Origin: Thermopetrobacter sp. TC1
GTDB lineage: Bacteria > Pseudomonadota > Alphaproteobacteria > Rhizobiales > Aestuariivirgaceae
NCBI RefSeq assembly: GCF_000746275.1
Contig: NZ_JQKX01000026.1
Span: 1 to 64,000 of the forward strand
Length of the DNA stretch: 64,000 nucleotides
Direction of reading: 5' to 3'
The translations under genes were made by a program, and so were the position numbers. Each line of letters starts with the position of its first letter. Position 1 is the first letter of the stretch. Below the pieces are notes generated by a model. The model searched no databases. It was not told the origin of the DNA and worked only from the letters and a program-made list of their open reading frames with translations. Shown here one piece after another: positions 35,460 through 43,607 of the stretch.

Positions 35460-36206
35460 TTACGTATCGCGTTCCTTGAGGCGGCGGATGATGCGGTCGC
35501 GGGCGTGGGGTTCCTTCAGCCCCCGAGGGGTGAGCACATGGCGCTTGAGGAAAAAGCCGGTGAGCCGCAAGGCATCCGCCTGATCGCGCGCGGCGGGCAC
35601 GGGGCGGTTCCCCTGCCCTTCCCCCTGACCATCCGGCCGGAGAAAGGCGGGAAGCGGTAGAAGCTTATCGGCATAGGGGCGGCCGGCTTCTTCAGAAACG
35701 GCGCGGCCGCTTTTGGGCGAAACCCAAACCAGCGGGCCTGAGCCACCGGCGGCGCAGCGCGACAGATCAAGGCCGAAGCCCAAAGTGGCCAGCAGGGCAA
35801 GCTCCAGCCGGGCAAGCAGGGCCGGCCAGATCGTCGGCTCGCCCAAGTGATCAAGCACGGTGCGGGCGGCCCTGAACATGGCAGGCTCGGGCTCGCGCTC
35901 CGGCAGCAGGTGCAGATCGGCCACGAGAAGCGCCAGGCCATCCAGCGCAAAGGGATCGGCAAGATGCCGGCCGGCAATGCCATCGATCAGCTCGATGCGC
36001 ATCATGCCCAGCTGATCCTCCAGCCGGGCGCGCCAATCGGCCTGCACGATATTGCCGGGCTGCAAGAGAGGCCGCGCCTTTCGGCTTGCGCCGCCGGGTA
36101 CCCTGCCCCGCCAGCGGCCGCGGTTTTGGGCGAGGACCTCGACAATAACGCCGCGCTCGCCATGGGGCCAGGTGCCGAGGATTATGGCCGTCTCCTTCCA
36201 GTCCAT
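35460..36206 (-). CDS. recO: DNA repair protein RecO
   Basis: 248 aa from MDWKETAIILGTWPHGERG at 36206, the usual RecO start; the frame is open a little further to a TTG at 36242. RecO binds SSB and DNA and helps RecR load RecA at gaps. An OB-fold N-terminal domain (VIVEVLAQNRGRWRGRVPGG) is followed by helical middle regions (LERELALL-type helices). The usual zinc-finger cysteines are largely absent, as in other alphaproteobacterial RecO. In related genomes it often lies near era; that gene is not here. Confidence 0.88.
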   Translation of the reverse strand: MDWKETAIILGTWPHGERGVIVEVLAQNRGRWRGRVPGGASRKARPLLQPGNIVQADWRARLEDQLGMMRIELIDGIAGRHLADPFALDGLALLVADLHLLPEREPEPAMFRAARTVLDHLGEPTIWPALLARLELALLATLGFGLDLSRCAAGGSGPLVWVSPKSGRAVSEEAGRPYADKLLPLPAFLRPDGQGEGQGNRPVPAARDQADALRLTGFFLKRHVLTPRGLKEPHARDRIIRRLKERDT

Positions 36207-36456
36207 GGGCGCGATGTGGGGCGTTGCGCGGAAGGCTGTCAAGGGTGCTTAGGCCCGGCGGGTTTTGGGCCGGCGGGCTGAGGTTTTAGGCTGAAAAAGC
36301 CGTTAACCCTCCATCAACCATGAACGGGCAGAAGCCTTTGCGCTCTGGCCGCATAGAAGGTATAATTTTCAAAAAAGTGTGTGGCCATCCACTGGGAAGA
36401 GGGACAAGATTCTGCCCCATAAACAAGGGGATGGACTGGTTCTCATCATTAAAGTG

Positions 36457-36587
36457 CACACTATATAACGCTTTTTTGTCATGCCGGCGAAAGCCGGCAT
36501 CTCGGGCCAAAAATGCATGAGTCTGCGGCCCGAGACCCCGGCTTTCGCCGGGGTGACGAGGAAGATAGAGAGCTTCTGTCGTGTAGT
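36457..36587. mobile_element. MITE-like family A element, copy 5
   Basis: Left end CACACTATATAACG is degraded; right end CTGTCGTGTAGT matches the family terminus. The interior palindrome GGCGAAAGCCGGCATCTCGG pairs with CCGAGACCCCGGCTTTCGCC, so this copy is of the TTTCGCC subtype rather than the GATCTAC subtype. Confidence 0.65.
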
Positions 36588-36623
36588 TTGAGTTTTCCTT
36601 TCTGGCATCACAAGATGCTCCGG

Positions 36624-36731
36624 CCGCTGCAGATAGCGATTCATGCCCCTCAGATATTGATTCAGGCACTTGAGAAATTGATTCAACGCCCTCTTTAGAA
36701 AGTGATTCACCTGTTTGAAAAACGGATTCGG
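36624..36731 (-). repeat. Degenerate 21-bp tandem repeat (five units)
   Basis: GATTCA/G recurs at 36638, 36659, 36680, 36704 and 36725, spacings 21, 21, 24 and 21. On the minus strand the units read like TTGAATCAATTTCTCAAGTGC, and in one frame give repeating N-x-[FY]-[FL]-[KRQ]-x-x heptads. All spacings are multiples of three and many differences would be conservative, so it may be a coding remnant or a short amphipathic repeat. No start with a good ribosome-binding site was found. Confidence 0.6.
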
Positions 36732-36762
36732 CAACGCTTTATAACCCCCTGATTTCTCTTGC

Positions 36763-37302
36763 TTATCTCTTATTCCCCTCTTCGGCGTCCGTGCCGTTTT
36801 CCTCACGCGCCAGGGCCTCTTGCAGAGCGTTCAGATTGGTCTCGTCAAAAACGGTGATGCCATGGCGGGTGAGGAGCGCGGCGGTGACACCCCGGCCCTG
36901 TTTCAGGGTACCGGTAAAGGTGCCGTCATAGATGCCGCAGCAGCCGCAGGAGGGGCTGCGTGCCTTCAGAAGGGCGAAGCGGCAGCCTGCGGCCTGTGCC
37001 GCCTTCAGGGCGGTGTGCGCCCCTTTCAGGAAAGCGGCGGTGACATCCGCGCCCTTTTCATTGATGACACGGGCGCGGCGATCAAGGACATCCTCGCCTT
37101 CGCCGCCAATGATTTCCGCAGGGGGCCGGGGCGTGGGCAAGCCGCCGTCATGCTCCGGGCAAACGGGAATGAGGCGGCCTTCCTTCTGCCAGCGGCGCAG
37201 GCGCGGATCATTGAGCGGACGGCTGTCGCCGTCATAGCGCACCGGCTCGCCGAGCAGACAGCGGGAGATGAGAATGCGCGGCTTTTGCTCGTCCTCTGCC
37301 AT
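36763..37302 (-). CDS. DUF523 family protein
   Basis: 179 aa. Starts MAEDEQKPRILISRCLLGEPVRYDGDSR; the family motifs ISRCLLG, PVCPEHDGGLPTPRPPAEI and ALLKARSPSCGCCGIYDGTFTG are all present, with conserved cysteines that may bind a metal or iron-sulfur cluster. The function of DUF523 is not established; some longer relatives are fused to a DUF1722 domain. About 20 residues at the C-terminus are acidic and variable. It is a single gene. Confidence 0.85.
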   Translation of the reverse strand: MAEDEQKPRILISRCLLGEPVRYDGDSRPLNDPRLRRWQKEGRLIPVCPEHDGGLPTPRPPAEIIGGEGEDVLDRRARVINEKGADVTAAFLKGAHTALKAAQAAGCRFALLKARSPSCGCCGIYDGTFTGTLKQGRGVTAALLTRHGITVFDETNLNALQEALAREENGTDAEEGNKR

Positions 37303-37398
37303 GGCGTTTCGTTCTTCCCTTTAACAACCGTCCGTATGGAAGCGGCCGAATTTCGCTTAGAGTCCAAACGAAAATTCGCCAGAAGGCGAATTTTCACA

Positions 37399-37502
37399 CC
37401 ACCCACCGCCCCGCGCCCCCACTTGGGCCACCCAATATTATGCCTAACCGAGGTGCTTGGGTGGGGACACGGGGCGGTTTGTTGGATTTTCGGTTGGGCT
37501 CT
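37399..37502. repeat. Repeat family F, copy 2
   Basis: CCACCCACCGCCCCGCGCCC start and GGGGCGGTTT near the right end match 4751-4855 in the same orientation. It ends about 95 nt upstream of the channel gene, so it could affect its leader. Confidence 0.65.
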
Positions 37503-37596
37503 TGCGGGCATTACGGCGCATTGACGGACCGGGCGGTAACGACTAGGCCCTTTTTTCGCAATGCACGTTTTCAGGCAAGGGAGCGGCCCAATCTTC

Positions 37597-38856
37597 ATGC
37601 GCGGCATTCTTATGGCGGACAGCGCAATGGCGAGGCGGACTTTCTCATCGAGAGCAGGCGTGATCGCCGGTGTTTTGCTCGCCCTTGCCCTGTTGGTGCT
37701 TCTCCCTGCCTCGTTGATCACGCCTGCGGCGGCACAAACGAACGTGCAACCGGATGTGCAAACGCGCGCTCCTGATGCCGGCGTTTCCGCGCCCGTTCAG
37801 AACAGGCCCGCGGTGCGGCCGCGCAAGGGCCCGCCAGAGAAGCCGCTCAAGGTTCTGACCAAGATCATCCCGCCCTTTGTCATGCACGGGGCGGACGGGC
37901 GCCTGCAAGGCTTTTCCATCGATCTGTGGCGGGCTGTCAGCCAGCGTCTGGGGCGGGAGAGCGAGATTGTGCTTCTGCCTTCGCTCACGGTCCTGCTTGA
38001 CGATATCCGCAAGGGCGCGGGCGATATCGCTATCGCCGCCATCACCATCACGGCGGAGCGCGAGAAGGTGATGGACTTTTCCTATCCCTATTTCCGCTCC
38101 GGGTTGCAGATCATGGTGCGGGCGGATGAGGGCTCCATTCTTGCCCAGGCGCTGTCGGTCCTGAAAGGCATGGTCACCTCGCGCAGCTTTCGCATCGCCA
38201 TGCTGGCGCTGGCGGTTCTGGTGCTGATCACGGCGCATGTGATCTGGCTGGTGGAGCGGCATCGCAATCCCGAATTCCGCCATGAATATCCCCAGGGGCT
38301 GTGGGATGCCGTCTACTGGACGGTGGTGACCATCTCCACCGTCGGTTATGGCGACAAGACGCCGAAAACCCACATGGGCCGGGCCATCGCTCTGGTGCTC
38401 ATCGTGTTCGGCTATATCGCCTTTGCCTGGTTCACCGCCACCATCACCTCCGCCGTGACCATCACCAAGCTGGAAGGCGCAATCAACGGCCCGGCCGATC
38501 TGCCGGGAAAGCGCGTGGCCACGGTGCGCGGCTCCACCTCGGCCGGCTATCTCTCGCGCCTGCCCGGGGTGAAGGTGTTTCTCTATGACCGCATCGAGGA
38601 TGCCTATGCCATGCTGGAGGCCGGACGGGTGGATGCCGTTGTCTATGATTTTCCCGTGCTCAGCCACTATGCCATGACCAAGGGCCGGGACAAGGTGAAG
38701 CTGGTGGGGCCGGTGTTTCAGCATGAGCCCTATGGCATCGCCCTGCCGGAGGGTTCTCCTTTGCGCGAGAAAATCAACCGCGCCCTGCTCTCCATTCAGG
38801 AAAGCGGCGAATATGCCCGGCTGTATCAGAAATGGTTCGGCCCGGCGGTGAAATAG
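37597..38856 (+). CDS. GluR0-like ligand-gated potassium channel
   Basis: 419 aa from MRGILMADS; ATG 37561 is an in-frame alternative. A signal peptide (VIAGVLLALALLVLLPASLITPAAAQ) leads to a split periplasmic binding domain. Lobe 1 (about 80-180) has PLKVLTKIIPPFV and AAITITAEREKVMDFSYPYF, with the Thr/Arg ligand contacts. Then come TM1 (FRIAMLALAVLVLITAHVIWLVE), a pore loop GLWDAVYWTVVTISTVGYGDKTP with the full K+ filter TVGYGD, and TM2 (IALVLIVFGYIAFAWFTATI). Lobe 2 completes the clamshell (VRGSTSAGYL and GRVDAVVYDFPVLSHY). This is the architecture of prokaryotic glutamate receptors such as cyanobacterial GluR0. The ligand is probably an amino acid; which one is not clear. Confidence 0.9.
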   Translation: MRGILMADSAMARRTFSSRAGVIAGVLLALALLVLLPASLITPAAAQTNVQPDVQTRAPDAGVSAPVQNRPAVRPRKGPPEKPLKVLTKIIPPFVMHGADGRLQGFSIDLWRAVSQRLGRESEIVLLPSLTVLLDDIRKGAGDIAIAAITITAEREKVMDFSYPYFRSGLQIMVRADEGSILAQALSVLKGMVTSRSFRIAMLALAVLVLITAHVIWLVERHRNPEFRHEYPQGLWDAVYWTVVTISTVGYGDKTPKTHMGRAIALVLIVFGYIAFAWFTATITSAVTITKLEGAINGPADLPGKRVATVRGSTSAGYLSRLPGVKVFLYDRIEDAYAMLEAGRVDAVVYDFPVLSHYAMTKGRDKVKLVGPVFQHEPYGIALPEGSPLREKINRALLSIQESGEYARLYQKWFGPAVK

Positions 38857-39381
38857 CGCCGCAGACGCATGCGGTGCATTCACCCCCACCACTCCGTTTA
38901 ATGTCACTGTTCAGGGGTGGTTTACGCATGCGGTGATGGCAGTCAGGATCAGGAACAGTTCTTCAGTTTTGGCCCATCGCCGCGAGAGTTTGACCGCCTC
39001 TTTCGGCAAGGGGCCGCTGGTTCATCTGTTTCATTTCGGGACGGACGTTAACGCGCTGGCAAGGACGGATTCACTCCCGCGTTTACCATCATAGCGCGCA
39101 ATGCCATGATGACGGCGACCGAGGCCGGCAGAGATGGAACCGCGCTTCGGTCCGCACCGGAGCGTTGCGCCGCCAGAATTTGGCGGCCTTGCGGCCCTCC
39201 CCCAAACACACCCAGGCCGCACGCTCCGGCCCGCCTGCCCGCACGAGCCTGCATCGAAGCCCCCATGCAATCGTGCGGCAGGCGGGAGCGGGGGACGCAT
39301 CCCCAATACCTTTCCCCTAGGGCATGTTTGCAGGCACCATGCCACAGCCGCAGGCACATATGCCACGGCCGGCTTTGCCCT
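38857..39381. other. Intergenic region between the channel gene and norF
   Basis: 525 nt with no supported gene. It contains a 35-nt segment shared with the 57.9-kb repeat region (listed separately) and a GC-rich stretch with several meaningless open frames. A minus-strand frame reading RRWAKTEELFLILTAITA around 38930-38990 slightly resembles the C-terminus of a transposase, but I could not extend it. Confidence 0.45.
38912..38946 (-). repeat. 35-nt segment shared with 57944-57978
   Basis: On the minus strand it reads CTGACTGCCATCACCGCATG and continues GTAAACC; it matches 57944-57978 on the plus strand at 33 of 35 positions. It may be the end of a decayed mobile element present at both ends of the denitrification island. 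Confidence 0.45.
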
Positions 39382-39711
39382 TCACTTATGGTGAATGACA
39401 AGCCCTAAGGCTTCCAGGGCATAGATGCCGAGAATGAGCAGAAGCACGAACACGAGGGTTGCGGAAAAGCCGCTTTTCCAGTGTGCGGGCGCCACGCGCA
39501 GGTTGAGATAGACCATGAGAATGGTGCGCGCCTTGGCCCAGGTGATGACCATGAGCAGGGCCGTCCAGGCCAGGCCGAGCGAGGCGGCGGAGGTGACCCG
39601 GCCGGCGATCATGGTGCCGACAGTGAGGGCCATGAGCAGAACCCAGGCCATGATCAGCTGCCGGGCCGTGGGCAGGTTGTGATCATCCTTGGCATGCGGG
39701 CGCGTGTTCAT
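39382..39711 (-). CDS. norF: NorF-like small membrane protein (cytochrome oxidase subunit IV family)
   Basis: 109 aa with three hydrophobic segments (LIMAWVLLMALTVGTMIAG, SLGLAWTALLMVITWAKA and FSATLVFVLLLILGIYALEALG). The pattern is that of the COX4-like accessory subunit in nor clusters (NorF). It lies 28 nt after norE at the end of norCBQDEF. In Paracoccus, NorE and NorF raise NO reductase activity but are not strictly essential. Its small size and low conservation make the symbol depend on gene order. Confidence 0.8.
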   Translation of the reverse strand: MNTRPHAKDDHNLPTARQLIMAWVLLMALTVGTMIAGRVTSAASLGLAWTALLMVITWAKARTILMVYLNLRVAPAHWKSGFSATLVFVLLLILGIYALEALGLVIHHK

Positions 39712-39739
39712 GTGCAGCTCTCCCTTCGGCAGGCCTTCT

Positions 39740-40348
39740 TTAGCGCAACAGATAGACCACGGGAAACAGGATCACCCAGATGAGGTCCACCATGTGCCAG
39801 AAAGCGGCACCGGTCTCGAGATTGTCGAGGCTGTGCCAGATGGCGACAATGACGAGGATGATGATGCCGAGCACCACGTGCAGGGCGTGAAAGCCGGTCA
39901 GGAGATAATAGAGGGTGAAGAAGGTGTTGGTGTCGATGGTGTGACCGGCGGAAAGCTCGCCGGAATATTCCACAACCTTAACCCCCAGAAAGACAAGGCC
40001 GAGCAGAACGGCAATGGCCACATGCAGCCGCATGAGACCGGTGCGCCCCTCGCTTTCGGCGCGCACAGCCAAGGCGGCAAACAGGCCGGATGTCACGAGC
40101 ACCATGGTGTTGATGGCGCCGGCGAGGCGATTGAGCGTATCCTGGGATTCGCGAAACAGATCCGGGTTCATGACGAAGGCCACGGCAAATCCGGCAAAAC
40201 CGGCGCCAAAGACGGCGATTTCCGAAATGATGAGCAGCCACATCATGGGATTGCCCGGCAGCTCGGACAGCGGCCCCCAGCCCTCGTCCAGGCTGCCGGA
40301 TGTGGCCTGATCCCCTTTCTGCTCACGATCCGTCTTCGTTTCGCTCAT
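39740..40348 (-). CDS. norE: NorE-like protein (cytochrome c oxidase subunit III family)
   Basis: 202 aa from MSETKTDREQKG at 40348, which has GGGGAAGAGG upstream. Five transmembrane segments follow (for example MMWLLIISEIAVFGAGFAGFAVAFV and FFTLYYLLTGFHALHVVLGIIILVIV). The pair GFHALHV and FWHMVDLIWVILFPVVYLL is characteristic of subunit III. No catalytic subunits of an oxidase accompany it; it stands in the NO reductase operon between norD and norF, the position of NorE. Likely helps NorCB assembly or stability. Confidence 0.87.
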   Translation of the reverse strand: MSETKTDREQKGDQATSGSLDEGWGPLSELPGNPMMWLLIISEIAVFGAGFAGFAVAFVMNPDLFRESQDTLNRLAGAINTMVLVTSGLFAALAVRAESEGRTGLMRLHVAIAVLLGLVFLGVKVVEYSGELSAGHTIDTNTFFTLYYLLTGFHALHVVLGIIILVIVAIWHSLDNLETGAAFWHMVDLIWVILFPVVYLLR

Positions 40349-40497
40349 AGCCTCTTCCCCCAAAGGCAGGCAGCGGCTCACCCCATACTGGCGCGGCCCT
40401 TATTTCAGGCCGGCGGGTGCATTTTCGGGCATTGGTGCGCGCTTCTCCGTAGCCGTCATCACATTTTTGCCCCTTCCTTCTCTCGCATGCGCCGTCT

Positions 40498-42474
40498 TCA
40501 CGCCACCAGGTGCCGGTAAAGCACGGGCAGCGCGGCGGGGAGCCGCTCCGGATTGGAGACGATGGCATAGGCATTGCGGCCGAAGATATAGGGAAAATAG
40601 GCCTGCGCCTTGTGGTCGATGGTCACGCCAAAGACCTTCAGCCCCTCTCGGCGCGCATCGGCAATGGCGCGGGCGGTATCCTCCACGCCGTAGCGCCCCT
40701 CGTAATGGTCGAGATCATTGGGCTTGCCGTCGGTGATCACCAGCAGCAGGCGGCGGGTGTGCGGCCTTTCTGCCAGCTCCTTCGCCACATGGCGGATGGC
40801 GGCGCCGAGGCGGGTGTAGAATCCGGGCTTGAGAGCGGCGATACGGCGATGCACGCGTCTGGAGCGCGGTTCGTCAAAGGCCTTGATCACCGAGATGAAG
40901 ACACGGTGTCGCTTGATGGAGGAAAAGGCATAAACGGCATGATCATCGCCGCAGGCGGCCAGCCCCTCAACCAGCGCGGTCAAGGCTTCCTTCTCGATGT
41001 CGATCACCTGCCGGCCCTTCACCCAGCTTTCGGTGGAGCGGGATGTGTCAAACAGCACGGCCACGGACAGGTCGCGGGCGGTCTCGCGCGCCTGCAGCCA
41101 GATGCGGTCGGAGCCTTCGCCATGGGCGGCCAGATCGGTGAGCGAGCGCACCAGCGCATCAGTGTCGAAATCCAGGCCGTCCATCTGGCGGCGCAAAATT
41201 TCGCGCTTGGGCCTTAAGGCCTCGAACTGGCGGCGCACGGCGCGGATGCGGCGGCGGGTGGCCTCATCCGGCTGCCAGCTCGCCTCGCTTTCCTCCACCT
41301 CCTCGCCGGGGCGGACGAGCACGCGGCAATGGGCGGGCAGATAGGCATTCTTGCGATAGTCCCATTCGGGATAGACATGCTCGGCGGAAAGGCGCTCGCG
41401 CTCCACGTCCTCGGGCGAAAGGTCGAGATCGAAACGCAGCTTGGTGGAGGGCTTCTTCCTGCTCTCCACCAGGGAAATCTCATCGAGATCGTCCCGGGCC
41501 TTGCGGGCGCTTTCCGGATCGTCCTCGTCATCGACCATGCGATTGAGGTTGAAGAATTCGGCCAGCGCCAGAATATGCTCGAAACGATTGAGGATGAGCG
41601 GATCCTTCTTTTCCGCCTCATCGGCACGCCGGCGCCGGCCGCGATAGCGGCGCTCGGGCGCGTCCTCGTCCTCGGTGCCGCCGCTATCGGCCGTTTCATC
41701 GCGCTCAAAGGGCGCCTCGCGCGCCGGGCGCGGCACGGCATCGCCCCACAGCGGCACCGGCAGAAAGGTGCGATAGCGCCGGGGCGCGACAAGATGCGCA
41801 AGATCGGCCGTTTCATCAATCAGGGCGGCCAGCACGGGATTGCGCGCCGCCCGCGCCTTAATCTCCTCCTCATCCGTTTCTCCGGCCCCCTGTTCAAGCA
41901 GGGTGCAAATAGCCTCCTCCACCGCCTTTTCCGCAGGCGGCAGGGTGCGGCGGGGGCGCACGCGCAAGGCGGCGGCGCACAGGCGGCGATAGCGGCGCTT
42001 CAGCCCCGGCGCGATGGCCAGGGTGCGGCGCACGCTGGCCAGGGCGAAACGCAGGGCCAGAACGTCGGCCTGCAGGGGATCATCAGCGCCTTCTGGCCAG
42101 GTGCCCTGCACGGCCACGGCCCAGGCCGCCAGCCAGTAATAGAGATCGGCATTGGCTTCCTGCTCCGGAAAGACATCGAGAACATCGGGCAGAAGCAGGG
42201 TGTCGCCATCCATGCGGGCGCGGGGCACCTGCCAGGTTTCATGGCCGAGGCGATGGAAGATGCCAAGGCGGGCGTGGGTGGTGCGGCGGGTGGTGGCGGC
42301 AAGGTCCACGCCGGGATCGCCGCCGAGGGTGCGGAAGAAGACGCCGAGGCGCCCCTGCATGTCGGCGAAGGAGACGGCGGCCTGCGGCCAGCGCGGCAAA
42401 TCGGTGGGGCGGGTGATCAGCCTGTCCCACAGCGTGCCGATGGTCTCTTCCGGCTCGAAAATGCTGAAGCCCAT
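40498..42474 (-). CDS. norD: NorD, VWA-domain activation protein for nitric oxide reductase
   Basis: 658 aa. A long N-terminal part with acidic, low-complexity stretches (GGTEDEDAPERRYRGRRRRADEAEKK near residue 265) precedes a C-terminal VWA domain. The metal-ion-dependent adhesion site is VAVLFDTSRSTESWVKG near 480 (DxSxS-like), with TDGKPNDLDHYEGRYG near 595 supplying the later Thr/Asp. Together with the AAA+ ATPase NorQ it inserts or activates the non-heme iron of NorB. It lies 85 nt after norQ, and norE follows. Long for the family because of the charged insert, but intact. Confidence 0.92.
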   Translation of the reverse strand: MGFSIFEPEETIGTLWDRLITRPTDLPRWPQAAVSFADMQGRLGVFFRTLGGDPGVDLAATTRRTTHARLGIFHRLGHETWQVPRARMDGDTLLLPDVLDVFPEQEANADLYYWLAAWAVAVQGTWPEGADDPLQADVLALRFALASVRRTLAIAPGLKRRYRRLCAAALRVRPRRTLPPAEKAVEEAICTLLEQGAGETDEEEIKARAARNPVLAALIDETADLAHLVAPRRYRTFLPVPLWGDAVPRPAREAPFERDETADSGGTEDEDAPERRYRGRRRRADEAEKKDPLILNRFEHILALAEFFNLNRMVDDEDDPESARKARDDLDEISLVESRKKPSTKLRFDLDLSPEDVERERLSAEHVYPEWDYRKNAYLPAHCRVLVRPGEEVEESEASWQPDEATRRRIRAVRRQFEALRPKREILRRQMDGLDFDTDALVRSLTDLAAHGEGSDRIWLQARETARDLSVAVLFDTSRSTESWVKGRQVIDIEKEALTALVEGLAACGDDHAVYAFSSIKRHRVFISVIKAFDEPRSRRVHRRIAALKPGFYTRLGAAIRHVAKELAERPHTRRLLLVITDGKPNDLDHYEGRYGVEDTARAIADARREGLKVFGVTIDHKAQAYFPYIFGRNAYAIVSNPERLPAALPVLYRHLVA

Positions 42475-42559
42475 GATCCCCCCTTTCTCATATGCCGCCT
42501 GTTGCCCATGGCCGTATCACCTTGCGGCACTGGCGGCGGGCAGAGTGGCCGCTGCCGTC

Positions 42560-43399
42560 TTAGTCGATGATGGCGGCGATGGCCTCGCGCAGGCCCTCCT
42601 TGACATCCTCGTCATCGGTGAGCGGCTCGATCAGCGCCGCCTCGATGGCCTCCTGCATGGGCATGCCGGCGGCGATGAGGTTTCCGCAATAGATGACGAG
42701 GCGGGTGGAGGCACCTTCCTCGAGATCGTAGTCCTTCAGGCCGCGCAGGCGGCGGGCCAGGCGCACAAGCAGGGCGGCGCGCGATTCTTCCAGGCCGGTT
42801 TCGCGGGCGACGACCTCGGTTTCCACCTCCGGCGGCGGATAGTCGAAGGAAATAGCGATGAAGCGCTGGCGGGTGGAGGGCTTGAGGTTCTTGAGAATGT
42901 TCTGATAGCCGGGATTGTAGGAGACGACGAGCATGAAGTCGTCCGGCGCATGCAGGGTCTCGCCCGTGCGCTCCAGCGGCAGGATGCGGCGATCGTCGGT
43001 GAGGGGATGAAGGACGACGGTGACGTCCTTGCGCGCCTCCACCACCTCGTCGAGATAGCAGATGCCGCCGGTGCGCACCGCGCGGGTCAGCGGCCCGTCG
43101 GTCCAGACGGTCTCGCCGCCTTTCAGCAGATAGCGGCCGGTGAGATCGGCGGCGGTGAGATCGTCATGACAGGCCACCGTAAAGAGCGGCAGGCCGAGGC
43201 GGGCGGCCATGTGGGCGACGAAGCGGGTCTTGCCGCAGCCGGTGGGGCCTTTCAGCAGCAGCGGCAGCTTCAGCCGGTGCGCCTTCTCGAACAGTTCACA
43301 CTCATTGGCCACGGGACGGTAGAAGGGAATGTCCCGGGCCGTATCATCGTTCTCAGCGGGGTTGTCTGCCGCGAGAGCTACCGTGGCCGATTCGCTCAT
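42560..43399 (-). CDS. norQ: NorQ, AAA+ (MoxR/CbbQ-type) ATPase for nitric oxide reductase
   Basis: 279 aa. Walker A is GPTGCGKTRF near residue 51, Walker B GGICYLDEVVEARKD near 110, the sensor region FMLVVSYNPGYQN near 153, and the C-terminal CbbQ domain follows. It begins MSESATVALAADN. NorQ works with the VWA protein NorD to mature NorCB. It lies 208 nt after norB, with a hairpin between the two. Confidence 0.93.
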   Translation of the reverse strand: MSESATVALAADNPAENDDTARDIPFYRPVANECELFEKAHRLKLPLLLKGPTGCGKTRFVAHMAARLGLPLFTVACHDDLTAADLTGRYLLKGGETVWTDGPLTRAVRTGGICYLDEVVEARKDVTVVLHPLTDDRRILPLERTGETLHAPDDFMLVVSYNPGYQNILKNLKPSTRQRFIAISFDYPPPEVETEVVARETGLEESRAALLVRLARRLRGLKDYDLEEGASTRLVIYCGNLIAAGMPMQEAIEAALIEPLTDDEDVKEGLREAIAAIID

Positions 43400-43543
43400 G
43401 CCGTCGCCTCCCTTGCTCGTGGTTTCGGTTGACGGTGGGAACGCTCCCCCCTTGCTGGCAAGGCTATATGCGCCGCCAATGAATCTGTTTGACGGAAGTC
43501 AGATAAATTCAGGCAAAAGAAAGCATCCGCCAAGACAAACGGA

Positions 43544-43576
43544 AGCGGAGCGGGAGTGCTCCCGCTCCGCTCTTTT
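43544..43576 (+). terminator. Strong hairpin between norB and norQ
   Basis: AGCGGAGCGGGAG (43544-43556) and CTCCCGCTCCGCT (43559-43571) form a perfect 13-bp stem with a 2-nt gap. A run of six T follows on the plus strand, opposite to the nor operon. Read along the nor transcript it is a GC hairpin preceded by A's and followed by only a short T-containing stretch, so it may reduce read-through or protect the norCB end. Confidence 0.5.
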
Positions 43577-43607
43577 TTGTCGATGCGTGTTATTCTGCCC
43601 TTGACGC

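Larger units (their letters stand above)
36207..36762. other. Intergenic region between recO and the DUF523 gene
   Basis: 556 nt with no supported gene. It holds a family A element (36457-36587) and a 21-bp degenerate tandem repeat (36624-36731), listed separately. A minus-strand frame runs through both, but part of its translation (PAKAGV...PAFAGM) is only the family A palindrome. Confidence 0.6.

Noticed and set aside
36369-36806. 145-codon minus-strand frame over the DUF523 end, the 21-bp repeats and the family A element
   Set aside because: Part of it is only the translated palindrome (PAKAGV...PAFAGM) and part overlaps the DUF523 gene; there is no ribosome-binding site. The tandem repeat is reported on its own.
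38857-39381. Remnant transposase gene (RRWAKTEELFLILTAITA)
   Set aside because: The similarity covers fewer than 30 residues, changes frame and could not be extended; only the 35-nt shared segment is kept.
39382-40348. Subunits III and IV of a terminal cytochrome oxidase
   Set aside because: No subunit I or II is present; the genes end the norCBQD operon, so NorE and NorF are the better reading.
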